64,000 nucleotides of DNA from Paraphysoderma sedebokerense (GCA_025602915.1 JAHLJZ010000008.1:372001-436000); one strand, 5' to 3'; shown: positions 1 to 15,970, counted from the first letter of the stretch. Numbers and translations: made by a program. The notes: generated by a model from the letters alone, not told the origin.

Positions 1-248
1 AGTTTGCCAGGTCCATGACAATTTGGATTGTCAAGAAACGACATAGGTGAACAGATAGTAGATGGACTCCTCAACAGTCCTAGACTTTAATCATCTTACC
101 TTCCCACTATCTTTTTGATTACATGTATCTTATATTTGACCCTTGCCGATCGTTTCACTCAACGTCGTTTCCATTTGGTACTGCGATCACGATAACTCTA
201 CATCCACCTCACCGCATCTTGACTCCAATGTTAAATTAAACAACACAG

Positions 249-793
249 TTCTCTGATATGCATGATGAATTACGAATAGAGACAGTGGATATGGTAGTAA
301 CGTATTTGGAAAAGCATCCTGGCAATTATGAGGTATTTATTTTCCGTCTATGTATGCTCGCGTTATCATCCTTCCCGTGTTGAGACCATGCAGTTTCAAT
401 CTGTGTGATATCTATTTGTTAAGGTGATCACTTTGATGTCTAGCTAAAAGAGAAGTCTATTGTAATACCATTCGTTGGGTTGTGTGCTTGCCCCTGATTT
501 TCCGCAGTGGGCGTCATCCTTTATTATGCCTTCACTCTACTAACTTTGTCTTCCTACGATCCTTTTACAAATCATTCACGACGATGCATCCTTCATTACT
601 CCTTCCCTCTCATTATCATTCCTCACCACAGGCGGCTGCCAAAAACGTCAAAGAAGTAATGGACAAAAAATGCGGGACAAGTTGGCATGTAATCATTGGA
701 GAAGGATTCGAATTCGAAATCACCCATGAAATGAAGAATTTGTTGTTCATGTTTTTCGGTAGTTTGGGGGTGTTGGTTTGGAAAGCGAGTTAA
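249..793 (+). CDS. DNAL4: Axonemal-type dynein light chain DNAL4 (5' end not resolved)
   Basis: Light chain of the LC8-like DNAL4 family, which binds dynein intermediate chains and is associated with ciliary or flagellar dynein. Two exons are clear, 249-332 and 632-793, joined in phase 0 across a 299-nt GT...AG intron. The first begins FSDMHDELRIETVD and the second carries the conserved core MDKKCGTSWHVIIGEGFEFE, then ITHEMKNLL and the ending VWKAS. The MDKKxGxSWHVxIGEGFxFEITHE block and the C-terminal VWKxS separate DNAL4 from cytoplasmic DYNLL, which has TWHCIVGRNFG. Family members begin about 30 residues further upstream. A candidate upstream exon ends in phase 0 at 177, before a gtactg donor, but its start cannot be fixed and may lie outside the window. 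The family call is firm; the 5' end is not. Confidence 0.88.
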
Positions 794-1289
794 ATGAAAT
801 TGACAACGAATTGTTAAGTTGTCATTGGGAATGACAGTGACGTCGGTCTGATGGACAGTAGAAAGGAGGAATGAAGGAAAGGACGAGTTGAACTTGAATT
901 GAGATGAATGTTGGTGAAAGATCTGTAGAGGTGATGTACATACCGGTACCCAGTACGGGTGCTGTGCATTGTGAAGGAGGATTCGAAATTTATGCTTATC
1001 GCTGACACAATCTGCTTAATATAACGAGTTCGGATCCATATATCGATTTAAATTGACGATACAGTTTCATTAAATAATATAATATCGATTGACAACCTGG
1101 CCAAATCACAATCATAAATATGTACAAAATCCTTAACCCTCTCATAAACATATATTTTCCTCGATCAAACTACCCATACTAACTTTGACGATGGTATGAT
1201 TGAATTATGATACAAAACAAATGAATACTGAATAAATTAAAAATTGCCTGCAAATAGAAACAATGAAATATAATTTGATCTATCGATGC
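794..1289. other. Intergenic, convergent 3' ends
   Basis: AT-rich DNA between the 3' end of the dynein light chain and the 3' end of the minus-strand zinc-ribbon/PH gene. I see no coding potential beyond short chance frames and no structured RNA. It presumably holds both 3' UTRs. Confidence 0.6.
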
Positions 1290-3422
1290 TTATTCTTTTT
1301 CGTCCTCCGCGACACGTCTCATTAATGGTAACCTCCCTGTCGTCAATTCCGGAAAAACTTGGTACATCACGGTAATTAGATACTCGAATGGGTCATTTTC
1401 TTCTTCTTCATTATCATCAGTTTTTTCATTTGTAATTTCGCCAATTACGACTTCTTCTTCTCCTTCAGTAACCGACTCCCCAGAAGTCTCTGGTGCCTTT
1501 TCTTTTGTCATTTCTGAGTCTTCGTCTTTAGTTTGTTTATCCTGTTTCATAGTTTTCTTCGCCTGTTTGGCTTTCTTAGCCAACTCACTCTTTCTCTGAA
1601 TCATAGTCAACACGTCTTCGCCATGTTTAAATTTCTCTCGATCCTTCATTTTGTCTTTCCCCATTTCAAAATTAATTTCTCGCTGCTGTTGCTGCTGTTG
1701 AATAGATCGTCGTCTTAGAGCGGAAAAGTTATTAATAGAGGCAACTGAATTACGAAACGAATTGTTCCGGGAAAGCTTTGATCCGGATAACGGTTGATTT
1801 TCAGTTCCATTGCCGTTACCGTTTCCGTTTGGTGTGATCGTGAAATTAGGGTAAGAACCATATTGATCTGAAGCAATAGAGTTTAAAGGTTTATCGCTAA
1901 GAAGTGATCTTAGAACATTATCAATTCGCGCAACATTGGAGTAGCGTGGATTAAAGTTAAGCGAAGACTGATCTGCAGGGTGAGAAGTAGTTGGAGAGGT
2001 GACGGTCTCTACATTTTGAAGCATTTGGAAGATTGCAATAATTGGTATATCAAAGGAAGGTCAGATAAGCGAAGACGAAACGAGAGGAAGACGAGAAAGA
2101 ACATACCCATTGTGATAGTCATGTCAGTTCGAATGAACTCTCCGCTAAAATTGGTGGAACCTGGTTCAGATATCATAGTATCACGGCTATACTTTCTATC
2201 CTGAATTTTCATGATAGCGGAATGTAAAGACTCTTCCCAATATTGCCGTATCCGTGAAGATTCAGCCTCAAACAAGGTCACAAGATTCGTTTTAGGAGAT
2301 AATAAACCAATGTAATGATTTGATCTAGATGTGGAACCACCCCAAGGTACAATTTGGACTTCGGAAAGATCAAGTTGATGAAGGCGCTATGTCAAGTAGA
2401 ATTTGAAGGGACTAAGTCAATAATGAGATTCCGATGAATAGAATAAAAAAAGTGATTCGATAAATACCTTATATTTCTTTTCTCTTATTCCCGTCATTTT
2501 GATTTCATAGGTTTCCAACAAATGACCATAGAGTACAACCAACACAGCTTCCCAATCTTTACTTCCGTCGTATTGACCAATCAATTCGCCATACCCAGAT
2601 TTCCTGGACATGATGGAGATATACTTGTTTGTCTTTGATTTAAATCGCATTGATAAAGATTTCCTTTTGCGTGATTGTCCACTTCCTTGTACTCCAACTT
2701 CGCTGATGTTGCTACCACTATCTGTACTCGGCGAAACGGGTGGAGCGTCCTCCTCGAATCGAGGATCAATTGAGTTCATGACTTCATCCCATTCATCGAC
2801 TGTAATATCCCTCTGCAAAAGGAATCCAATTTTAAGATGTTTTCCATTGAAATCGTCACCGTAAAAGTCGACAAAACTTCTAAAATCAAAAGTGAAATCC
2901 AGGTATGTCGGTCCCATTTCGAAAGAGGACCTGGAGGGTGTAGTAGGGGTTGACGGGACGGTTGGGTTCGGAGGCGGAGATGAGGGAGATGTAATTTCGG
3001 GGTAGGCATTGTGCGGAGGGGATAAAACTGATTCCCCGCAGATAAGACACTGAAAGAAAGTGAATGGTTTGCAAGGAGTGAGTAAAGTGATGCGACAAGA
3101 CGGACATGTTGCTGGAAGTAGATGATAAAGTGAATAGGTAAATGTGTGAATATTAATTTAGGACATTCTATACTCCAAGTTTGATTATTACATACTTGTT
3201 GAACAGCTGAGGGCTTTTATGTTGAGGTATTTCATAGTCCCATGATCCGTCGCACTCGAGTATGGCACTTTCAGAAAGGGTATCTACCAAGTTAAAGGAA
3301 GGACGTACATTCGCCAATATAATCAGCAAATTGAAATAAAATAAGGAACTTATGTATATAGACAGGAATAATTCTGCAATTGCAATATGAAAAAGGCATA
3401 CCGAACGGCCACCGTCAGCCAT
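1290..3422 (-). CDS. Zinc-ribbon plus PH-domain protein, function unrecognised
   Basis: Five exons on the minus strand (3402-3422, 3196-3283, 2468-3111, 2107-2386, 1290-2008) give 583 codons plus stop with every phase consistent. Near residue 37 is a four-cysteine ribbon, TCPSC...FQCLICGES, spaced like the small LSD1-type zinc ribbon. A proline/serine linker follows. Around residues 225-335 is a PH-like fold, with W-E-A-V-L-V-V-L-Y-G-H-L-L-E-T-Y at the start and the helix SSRIRQYWEESLHSAI at the end, where PH domains carry the invariant Trp. The C-terminal third is charged and low complexity (glutamine run, KAKQAKK, EEE) and ends in a short hydrophobic segment. The PH domain suggests membrane or phosphoinositide binding; the role is unknown. 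The first exon codes only seven residues (MADGGRS), so the start is the weakest part of the model. Confidence 0.7.
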
Positions 3423-3695
3423 TTGACTAGGTTATCCAAGGAGACAAGAAACGGAGGAACGGATTGTCGGGTTATGCACGGAAAGCAAAGACGATGAGTG
3501 TCTATTAGCGATGAGAGCGGAGGGGTGTATCTGCGAATGATAAATATGTAAGGAAAAAGACTATCGTTGCTCTACTCTTATGTCATGAATGTGTGTCGTG
3601 TGCTCAATTAATGGTTTTGTTTGTTTTTGAAGATGCGATGAGTTGTGCTACATTTGCTCGGCGAAAGGATACCATCCCATCTGACACAGAATAAC

Positions 3696-6600
3696 ATGCT
3701 TCAGAATATGGCGATGATGCCGCTATCATCGTCGATACTGATATCAGCTATCCGAAGACTTTGTCCTCAAAAGATATCATGTCATTCCCGCTTGTCCCCG
3801 TCGTCTATATCTACTTTCGCTACGCTCCGCTGCTCGCGATCGTTGCATTCAAAGCCGAAGCTTCTCGTAGGACCGGCGCATTTCGGTCAATATGAACCCT
3901 ATTTAAAGTCAATATTACGCTCTAATGTATTTAGGAAATGCATAAATGACATCTTTCGACCGTCCCAAGGTAATTTGCGGGTTTAATTGAAAGTTGGCTA
4001 CCATTGAACACTCATCTCATTAAATTATGTGCAGGAACGAAATTTGCATTACATTTCCACAATAGTGTTTTCAATTGTCATTTCTTGCGTTTCCTATATC
4101 CTGTTCATTTAAAGTCAAAGACACTACTTAAACTCCGACTTAAATCCACTTGGTGCGACAGTTTGAACCCAAATCATGTTGTTACACCCTATCAAGGTAC
4201 TCTTCGTTCTATCTTTGATTCAAATTATAATTTTATTGAAGGCTTATGCAATTTGATGGTTTTTCATATGTTCAATAGACAGCACTCAGACTGCAACGCC
4301 TCAACCGGACCTGAAAAGAGAGATATGGCGGGTGGTTCGTAAAGATTGGCCTTTACTGATTCTGGTCAGTTGTTATATATCGTCTTTGATGCACCAAGAG
4401 CATCGGATTAACTTTCTACGATGAAAATGAACGTAGGTTGTATTAACGGCGATCATCGCTGCGATGGCAAATCTGTGGTTACCAAGAGTCACTGGAGATC
4501 TGGTCAACGTGATATCAAAAGCAGTCGCTGACACTGGGTCCTATATTTCGTGGGTAAATGAGCTCAATAAACCGGCGGCAAAACTGCTCGGGCTCTTTGC
4601 TTTGAAAGGTACGAATTGGACTATGCATATCGCTTTGTCGATAAAGCCATCCCTCACTCTCGGTTTGCTTCTTCCTGCCCCACTATAGGATTCTTAACAT
4701 TCCTTCACATTTCACTCGTAACGCTGCTGGGCGAAAGTCTATCCCGAAGATTGAGACAACAGCTCTTTACTTCGCTGATATATCAAGATATCGCCTTCTT
4801 TGATGAAAAACGAACGGGAGAATTGGTGGGTCGCGTTAGCGCAGATATTGCTGAATTCAAGGTACACTATGCAATAATTCTATCTTCTTCCCGTTTGCTT
4901 TAAATGATCCCTCTAAACATATTTTCTCCTGAAATCTATCATATTTTGTTCTGTCCGTCTTAAGCACACATTCAAACAATGTGTAACACAAGGATTAAAA
5001 TCAGTAACTGAAATCCTCGGTTCAGTTGCACATCTCATACATTTATCGCCCTCGCTATCTCTGACATTGTCGATATCTATGCCCATCCTTTACGTTTTTG
5101 GGAACATATATGGCCATTATTTAAGAAAGTTGAGGTTTGTTTTCTGATCATTTGGTAAATTAACCATCAGCGACCTGTGAGATCTACTTTGTAGTTTAGA
5201 GTCTATTAGATAGTGTTGCCGCAGACCAAACAGTATCTAATAGCGCCTTTTTTGCTGGCAATTTCTAATCCTGTAGTCGACAAAGCAGAGTTTATGAAGG
5301 CGAAGCAAGTGCCGTGGCATCGGAAGTGGATATCCATCTTTGCACTCTATTCAGCAGACGTGTTCATTGACTGAACCTCGTAAACGTTCAAAATAGGCTC
5401 TCTCAAACATCCGAACTGTGAAGTCATATGCGGCAGAAGATCGCGAAATTGATATGTACTTATTTAGTATCGATCAGGCTTACCAAGGAAATATAAAACT
5501 CGGCGTTCATATCGGGTTATTTCAAGGTTTTCTTCTTCCGGATACTCTTCATTCTTTTTCGTTTTACTAATTTCGGATTGACCGTTACATTTTATACACA
5601 ATTTTAAGCAATGACGACTACGAGTATTGGCTCCATGATACTTATTGTTCTTTATTACGGAGGATCGTTAGTTACACAGGGAAAATTAAAACCCGGCGAA
5701 TTGATGAGCTACTTAATGAGCACGCAGGCCACTCAAAAAAGTTTGGGTGTGTTTCGTGGCTTCATTCGTTGTAAATGTTATATATTTGACTTACTGATCA
5801 ATAATTTTGTTCATTTTTCCTTTATTTTCAACTTCATGGAAACAACAGCCTTGGTGGGTGTGTTATTAGGGCAGGTAATTAAGGGAATGGCTACGGCTCA
5901 GCGGGTTTTCGAATACATACATGTTCATCCGACTATTCCCACCTCCGGCGGCATCGTCCCCAACGATATTACAGGAGATATTCAGTTCCGGTAAGTAAAC
6001 ATGCACTATTGCGTTGTTCCTGTTTGTGCCGTTAATCGTCTCCGTTTCGGTCGTGCTTTCTTTCCTCTTCGTGCAAATGTTCAACAGAAATATCAACTTC
6101 ACCTACCCCACCCGACCTGACCAACCCGTGCTTCAAAACTTCAATCTCACCATTCCGCACGGTAAGGTCGTAGCGTTATGTGGTTCATCTGGGTCAGGCA
6201 AATCAACCGTTGCAATGTTGATTGAGAGATTTTATGACCCAGACGTGAGCAGCGGTGGAGTGTTTTTGGATGGAAGAGATTTGAGAACATTGGATGTGAA
6301 GTGTGTGTCATTCATTGCTGATATGTTTTCATTCTTTTCAGCCGAGGAAAACGCACCTGGTTGTCTCATTCTTCTCTAACTGATAAATTTCTGCAAACCA
6401 GTTGGTTGCGCCAAAATATAGGCTACATTTCTCAGCAGCCAACGTTATTTGGGACGTCGATTCTGGAGAATATACGATATGGAAAGCCTGGGGCAACACT
6501 GGATGAAGTGAGTACCGTGTGACCTTACTCGTGCCTTTCAATTTTTCGTTTATTGCTTGCCTGAGTACATCGGCGATCATTTATAATTTTAACTTAATTC

Positions 6601-7549
6601 CATTCATTACAATAGGTGAAAGAAGCGGCTCGAAAGGCGAATGCAGCAGAGTTTATTGAAGGCTTTCCCGATGGGTACGATACGGTTGTTGGTACGATCC
6701 ATTCTGGTTACTAGTCTGTCGTGAAATTTCAAATTTATAATTTAAATTGTTCAGGAGAGAGAGGGGTAGCCTTATCAGGTGGTCAGCGACAACGTATTGC
6801 GATCGCTGCAGCGATCCTGAAGGATCCGAAAGTTTTGATATTGGATGAGGTAATATTTCAATTAACAATTTTTGTATCTCCCAGTTACTTTGATTATTTG
6901 TGACTGACTATCGTCCTTCTCGGCCGGCTATTTTTGTACATTTGATGACGGATAGGCTACAAGCGCATTAGACAGTAAGTTTCATTCTGCGTCTCTTCCC
7001 TTGAAGGATTCTCTCTGATATCTATTGACTTGGTTCTTTCTCCATCTCATATTTGAACTGAAACAAATGTATTCAGCACAATCGGAAAGATTAGTTCAAG
7101 ATGCGCTAGATAAGTTAATGAAAGGACGAACGGTATGTATTATTTACCAACCTTTCATCGCAGCTGCATCGTCTCGTTACGCATTTTGGGTTAATCACTC
7201 GTCGTTGCCTTGACTTTTATATAAATTTTTATATTACTGGCACCCTGCCCTTGGCTTAAATCAACTGCAGGTACTGGTCATTGCACACCGGCTTACGACG
7301 ATTCAAAATGCAGATTTAATTGTGGTAATGGGTAAAACAGGCGGCAATATCATCGAAATGGGTAATTTAATTTTCTTAGAAAATTCTAATTGGTTTAACA
7401 CTCATCTTTGCCTGACGCCTATGTCACTGTGCACCGTTCACTTTTATTTCTTTAACATCACTTCATGTAAAGGTCGCCATGATCACCTTATGGCACGTAA
7501 AGGATTGTATTATCAATTGAATCATGCTGGTGTGAACGGTTTAGGTTGA
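3696..7549 (+). CDS. ABCB8: Mitochondrial half-size ABC transporter, ABCB8 (MITOSUR) type
   Basis: Half transporter of the mitochondrial inner membrane. The ABCB8 family is linked to iron export and to the mitochondrial ATP-sensitive K+ channel. Eighteen exons sum to 739 codons, about the length of human ABCB8. The N-terminus is Arg/Ser-rich and lacks acids ([20 protein letters not shown]), as expected of a presequence. The TM domain carries [27 protein letters not shown] and [16 protein letters not shown], close to ABCB8 rather than ABCB7 or ABCB10. The nucleotide-binding domain is complete: Walker [11 protein letters not shown]-loop [12 protein letters not shown], signature LSGGQRQR, Walker B VLILDEATSALD and H-loop VIAHRLTT. 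The start is taken at the first ATG of the open frame. The smallest exon is 19 nt (6956-6974), encoding part of the D-loop region. Confidence 0.93.
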
Positions 7550-8560
7550 AGGGATGAAATTTAAATTTTGGCCAGACATGTAACGTTCATTGAAATAATT
7601 GAAAATATAAAACTTCGGTGAAGAAAAGCAAGATCCGTATTTCTGTGTTGGCATAAATGCATTGATACGGATGGATCTGACTGGAAATTCTGTACCCTTT
7701 TTGATTTGTATTCTGCTGGTACCGCAGCACCCATAATACACGTTGGCAAGCAGGTAACATTATACACTCATTGAGGAAAGGGCCACAAACGAGATTGAGC
7801 CTGAGAGAAACACTTTAATGCTCTAATTGAACGTAAACTTTTGCACATGGTGTCGTCACTCAGTACCATTTCATGATTCTTCATAAACGTGACGTTTACC
7901 GCCACATATTCATTTACATGTATATCTCTTCGGGATCTTCTTGTACAACACATTTGTGACATTCATTACATTATTCGAATATGTGTATGCTGCAAGCTTA
8001 ATTGAAATATCACAGGTGTGAGGTACAAGCTAATGGTACTGTCTCTGATTCGTATTGTGACTCAATATTTGCACAACTTAAATTAGAGTCGAACCGTCAG
8101 TAAGTGTTACCCGAGAGTGTGCCGAGTAATAAAGGAAAGCCGCATTTTACGGAACATGAATGGAAAATAATGAAATAAATTAAAATTGCAGGAAACAGTT
8201 GCGAATGATTGGAGGACCATTGAATTCGGATGAGGCATTAGGACAATAGAGATTCAGTGTGCGTTCAAGTGGTTGGACGGAGTGCGCGTCTCCGAGGGTC
8301 CGGGCATTCATGCCTTCGTCATTTTGATAATTGTGATTGATAGCGATGGTGAAGCATATTGTACGCAGGGACAACGCAGACGTCGGTGTTATTGTTGATA
8401 TCAAAGCGGCCATGGACGACTATAAATAAATGGAAGGGCATCTCCTTTTTCGTTCAGTACTATCTCATTACTTGTCTACCTCTGGTATTTAATCCATTCT
8501 TCCTAATCTATTCTATCAACTTTTACGGCCATAGAAATCTATAGACCACTAAACTATACG
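7550..8560. other. Intergenic; promoter region of the GPI-protein gene
   Basis: About 1 kb with no convincing gene. The 3' UTR of the ABC transporter lies at the left, and a TATA element is present near 8421. Several short frames on the minus strand show no family resemblance. Confidence 0.6.
8421..8428 (+). promoter_or_regulatory. TATA box of the low-complexity secreted protein gene
   Basis: TATAAATA lies 133 nt upstream of the ATG at 8561. A TATA box fits a strongly and conditionally expressed cell-surface gene. The distance implies a 5' leader of roughly 100 nt if it is used. Confidence 0.5.
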
Positions 8561-9496
8561 ATGGCTTCCAAAAGAATTACAGCCTTGACTTTACTTGGTT
8601 TATGCTTGGCCAGTTCCAGCGTATACGCTGCTCCAAGTCCCGGCAACGAAGTTGCTTCTCGCATGAGTTATTCCGGTCCTGCACCGGGAGCCGGATACGA
8701 AAATAATAACGGCAAGAAAGGTCAAGAAAATGGATATGGCAAAGGTCAAGAAAATGGATACGGCAAGGGACAAGGAAAAGGAAAAGGCAAAGGAAACGGA
8801 AACGAACAAGAGTACCGCGACGAGAGAAACGAGAATGGACAAAAGAAGGGATACGGAAAGGGCAACGAAGGAGGCTACAACGATGACAGAAAAGGAAACG
8901 GCAAGGGCAAAGGTATTGGTAATGATAAGGACAAGGACAAGGACAAGGACAAAGGCAAAGGCGGATACGAAGGAAACAGACCGGGCGAGCCTGGCTACAA
9001 CAACGGTGGACAACAGCCTAATCCGCAACAACCACAACAACCACCACAACCACCACAACAACCGAACCCGCAACAACCTCCTCAAGAACAACCGAATCCT
9101 CCTCAGCAACCCAACCCGCAGGAACCCGGTTATAATAATGGTGGCGGTAAGGAGGCCCCGCAACAACCTGGTTACAACAACGGTGGTGGGCAGCAACAAC
9201 CCCAACAGCCCGGCTACAATAACGGTGGTGCCGAAGGAACCAAACCCGACAACGGATACGGTGGTCAAGCTCCCGAAACGAAACCTGGTGAGTCGTATGG
9301 ACAACCAAGCGGAACTGCTCCAGGTGAGGCAGCGCAGTCGACGCAACCAGCTCAACAGGGCGATTCGGCTTATGCTCAACCAAAGTCCGAGACAGAGTCT
9401 GCTGCATCTCAATTGTCGAGCGATGGATATAATCTCAGAGTGCAGAGCGCGGGATTCGCAATTGCAGCTGTCGCTGGCGCCGTCCTCTGCTTGTAA
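8561..9496 (+). CDS. Secreted, probably GPI-anchored Gly/Gln/Asn/Lys-rich protein
   Basis: Single uninterrupted exon, 311 residues. It starts with a classical signal peptide (MASKRITALTLLGLCL then ASSSVYA-A) and ends in a hydrophobic stretch (FAIAAVAGAVLCL) preceded by small residues, the pattern of a GPI-anchor signal. The mature part is low complexity: GQENGYGK repeats, a GKGKGKG/DKDKDKDKDK basic-acidic block, a PQQPQQPPQ block, and four copies of PGYNNGG. Such proteins are typical of fungal walls or extracellular matrices. I recognise no domain. An equally long open frame on the minus strand is a by-product of the biased codons. It is the only sizeable gene here without an intron. Confidence 0.85.
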   Translation: MASKRITALTLLGLCLASSSVYAAPSPGNEVASRMSYSGPAPGAGYENNNGKKGQENGYGKGQENGYGKGQGKGKGKGNGNEQEYRDERNENGQKKGYGKGNEGGYNDDRKGNGKGKGIGNDKDKDKDKDKGKGGYEGNRPGEPGYNNGGQQPNPQQPQQPPQPPQQPNPQQPPQEQPNPPQQPNPQEPGYNNGGGKEAPQQPGYNNGGGQQQPQQPGYNNGGAEGTKPDNGYGGQAPETKPGESYGQPSGTAPGEAAQSTQPAQQGDSAYAQPKSETESAASQLSSDGYNLRVQSAGFAIAAVAGAVLCL

Positions 9497-9774
9497 ACAT
9501 CTTTGTACATAATATAAATGTATGATAACTGTCACTATTACGCTATATAATTATTTATCTTCAGAGTTATTATTATTATTAAATAAAATAGTTCAAATCC
9601 ACACAATTCACGAATAATAATCCATTGCTGTTGTGGCTGAATAAAGTCGCCAGTTGTTTCTCGAGTCCACCGAGGCCATTCCTTCCTGCTCCAGAGTCGA
9701 CATTTCATCTGTTCCGGCATAAATCATTTCTATTTTTATATTCATTCCCGTAAAGCATCAATCACAGCTCATAA

Positions 9775-13390
<3,616 letters not shown>

Positions 13391-13826
13391 AGTAGGATCA
13401 TGTGGAGAGTGGTGGCGAATTCAATTGTGCATAAGGGATACGACGTTGAGAATTGCTGTTTGATTGGGAAAGGGTGATTTAGGCCGAAGAGGGCGAATAG
13501 ATTATTGACGTTTGGGTGGTGCATATTTTTCCGGAGAAGGAACGAGGAAACAGGCACTATTAGCTTTGTGGGGAGTTCGTTCACCCGGGGTGAAGTCACG
13601 TGCCGTAAGTGGTAAAGTCACGTGTTACAAGTGATAAAGTCACGTGCGGACTGACTCAGCCGAGTTGCCAGCCACAAGCCTCATTCGAGTTGCGTTCTGA
13701 TTCCCTCTCTTAAATTCCCTCTCTTCCCAATTCCATCTCTACATCACTTACATCTCTATATCTATATCATATCTATCTCTATAGCATCTCTGCAACGCAC
13801 ACACCCACTGCAAACCCTCCTCAGCA
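13391..13826. other. Intergenic promoter with tandem E-box repeats
   Basis: 436 nt between the PRP5 stop and the LEA-2-like gene. It carries three phased CACGTG repeats (separate entry) and then a pyrimidine-rich leader (ctctcttaaattccctctcttccc and tctatatctatatc runs) typical of a fungal core promoter and 5' UTR. Confidence 0.65.
13593..13646 (+). promoter_or_regulatory. Three AAGTCACGTG elements in a 22-bp tandem array
   Basis: AAGTCACGTG begins at 13593, 13615 and 13637. The spacing is exactly 22 bp, about two helical turns, and the 12-bp spacers are related (ccgtaagtggta and ttacaagtgata). CACGTG is the palindromic E-box bound by bHLH factors of the Cbf1/USF/MITF type. The array sits 180-235 bp upstream of the ATG at 13827, so it probably regulates that gene. 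Confidence 0.65.
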
Positions 13827-15970
13827 ATGTCTGACAATCGCTCGGCCGAGTCCAACGAGCAAAAGGTTGCTCTATTACATGACGACAACCACAAGGAGAA
13901 AAGCTCCTCCGCTTCATCGTCCGCTGCAATTGCTGCCCCTCATCCTCCCCCCATCTACAAGGACGACGCTGACGGCAAGATAGCGTCCTCCTCGCCCCCG
14001 CCCTACACTCCTTCAATCCATTCCACCGAGGACTCCCTCCCTCTACTGGCCGACAGAGATGAAGAGGCTCAACTCACCCCCCAGAGAAAGCCTTGCTTCA
14101 TCAAGCGACTCCTTCGGCAAAGATCCCCTCGAAGAAATCCATATCGTAAAATATCTCCAAAGAAAACCATCACCTACCTGTTCCTTTCCCTCCTTTTGTC
14201 TGCCCTCATTATCTTTGTCATCGCTGTATTGTACTTTCATCCAATTACGATCAAGCAATACTTGACTTCTCAGAAAACTCTTCACATAGACGACCTCGAC
14301 ATCAACGGAATTAATGAAATTGGTCAACCGGTATCCACTGTGAAAGCTTGGATCGAATTCGAACCACAAGAGAATCGTGAGTTTGTATGGAAAAGATTGA
14401 GTTCCTGGATAAACGACAAATTGGTCGTCGACGATGCTACTTACGAAATTATGGTTCCGACCGACCCCGAAATCGAATCTATTGCTGCCACCGGCATCGA
14501 TAAGTTGTTTCGGCCTTGCATGGTGAACCTGTTGGACCAAGAACAAGCTGGACAGTATACTTTAATCGCGAAATTACATTTACAGAAATTTAGACCGTCT
14601 TTGGAAGGGCAGAATCCGATTGTCCATGTGGTCAATGAAGGTGCCGAAACCGAAATTGTCAACAGACCCTACTTGGAAGCCTTGTTAAACAAGATTGGGA
14701 ATGATAAGGAAAATTCCAAGGATCTTGCAATCAGAATTGTCGGCAATCCCGGAATGAGACTTTATGGTGTTCCTTTAGTTGGTGTCGGCATGAATTTAGA
14801 TGTTGAGTTGAGCCTGTCACCTGGTATGTATTTGGGATTCTGATTGTCCTTCTGAGCAATGTGATTGACAAATTATCATTCCTTATTGTAGCTACCTTCT
14901 TCCGTGATTTCGGGAAGTTTCAATTTGCTCTCACTGGCTATAAACTCCATTTTCCACATCGTGATGCGTCGGCCCAAGATGCGGTTGAAGAACGCCACTA
15001 CACTCTCAACATCAACACCACGTTTGAAAACCCGTATCCTCTGCACATCAACCTTCCCGTCAGCGCAGGTATCCCGATCTTTTATGTCCCCAAACATACT
15101 CCCAACCCTTGCTCCGCCGACCTCAAACCTATCGCGTATGTTGTGGCCCCCGCAGCCAACATGTTGAGATTGAACCCTGGCCAAGTTGATTTCCCGGCAG
15201 CCGTCAATATTCCTGTATCTCAACTCGAGGCGTTGGTTGAAATGATGGCTAGATATCAACTCGGCAAACGAGTCACGGTTAGAGTCGGACCTGGCGCCTA
15301 CCTTGAAAATTTGTCAAAGCCCGACCCTGAAGTGAATCCCCTCAACTTTTGCCTAGTTCAAAAGATTCGAAAACCTTCCAAGGCACAGACTCAAGCGAGC
15401 TCCATCTTTGATAAGTTATTGGAGCAACTTAGACAAGAATTGGCATCCTTGTCTATTCCTGTTTCCCAACCAAAACCGGAGCCCGAATTAAAACCGCAAT
15501 CTCAACCTGAACCTTCCAAACCAGTTGATGACTCGGTTGCTAGCCCAAAGCCATCCCCCGTCTCCATTCCTCTTCCGGAATCCATCTCAGACATGATCAA
15601 TCGTGCTTCTCACATTGCCAAAGAAGAGTTATCCAAACTCGGTTCATCCATTGAATCAGTCGAAAAACAAATCGAACAAGGTGTCGATGAACTCATTCAC
15701 GATATGAAACATTTTATTTCTTCCGCCTCCGACCACGACCACTCTAATGCCGACGATGAGGAATTTGAAGTAATTGAAATTGAAGAAGTCGAAGAAGTCG
15801 AAGAAATTGTTGTTCCCGCTGTTATGAATTCCGGTGTCGGTCCCGCTGTCGTTGAATTCGACATTGAAGAGAAGGTAGACGCAAATGGAAATATTGAAGT
15901 TGATATTAATGTGAACCCGGTACCCGCTGTTGAGAGAATCGTGGAAGTCGATATTGCATTCGAAAAATAG
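13827..15970 (+). CDS. Single-pass membrane protein with LEA-2/DUF3712-like lumenal region
   Basis: Two exons (13827-14823, 14892-15970), 691 residues. The N-terminus is Pro/Ser-rich with PPPIY and SPPPYTPS motifs that could bind WW or SH3 partners. A basic stretch follows, then one transmembrane helix near residues 112-134 (TITYLFLSLLLSALIIFVIAV). The long region after it has alternating beta-type patterns (DIDGINEIG-like, VKAWIEFEP, LRLYGVPLVGVGMNLDV) and two related halves, as in fungal tandem LEA-2/DUF3712 vacuolar or ER proteins. The C-terminus has a Pro-rich linker and an acidic repeat (EVIEIEEVEEVEEI). The family call is by pattern only. The role is likely extracytoplasmic and lipid- or wall-related, but unproven. 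Confidence 0.75.

Noticed and set aside
1-248. First exon of the dynein light chain
   Set aside because: A candidate ending at 177 is in the right phase, but the encoded residues match the family only weakly and no start was found.
8600-9535. 311-codon open frame on the minus strand opposite the low-complexity secreted protein
   Set aside because: It is the mirror of the Gly/Gln/Lys codon bias on the plus strand; its product is a Leu/Val/Ser monotone without domains, while the plus frame has a signal peptide and GPI signal.
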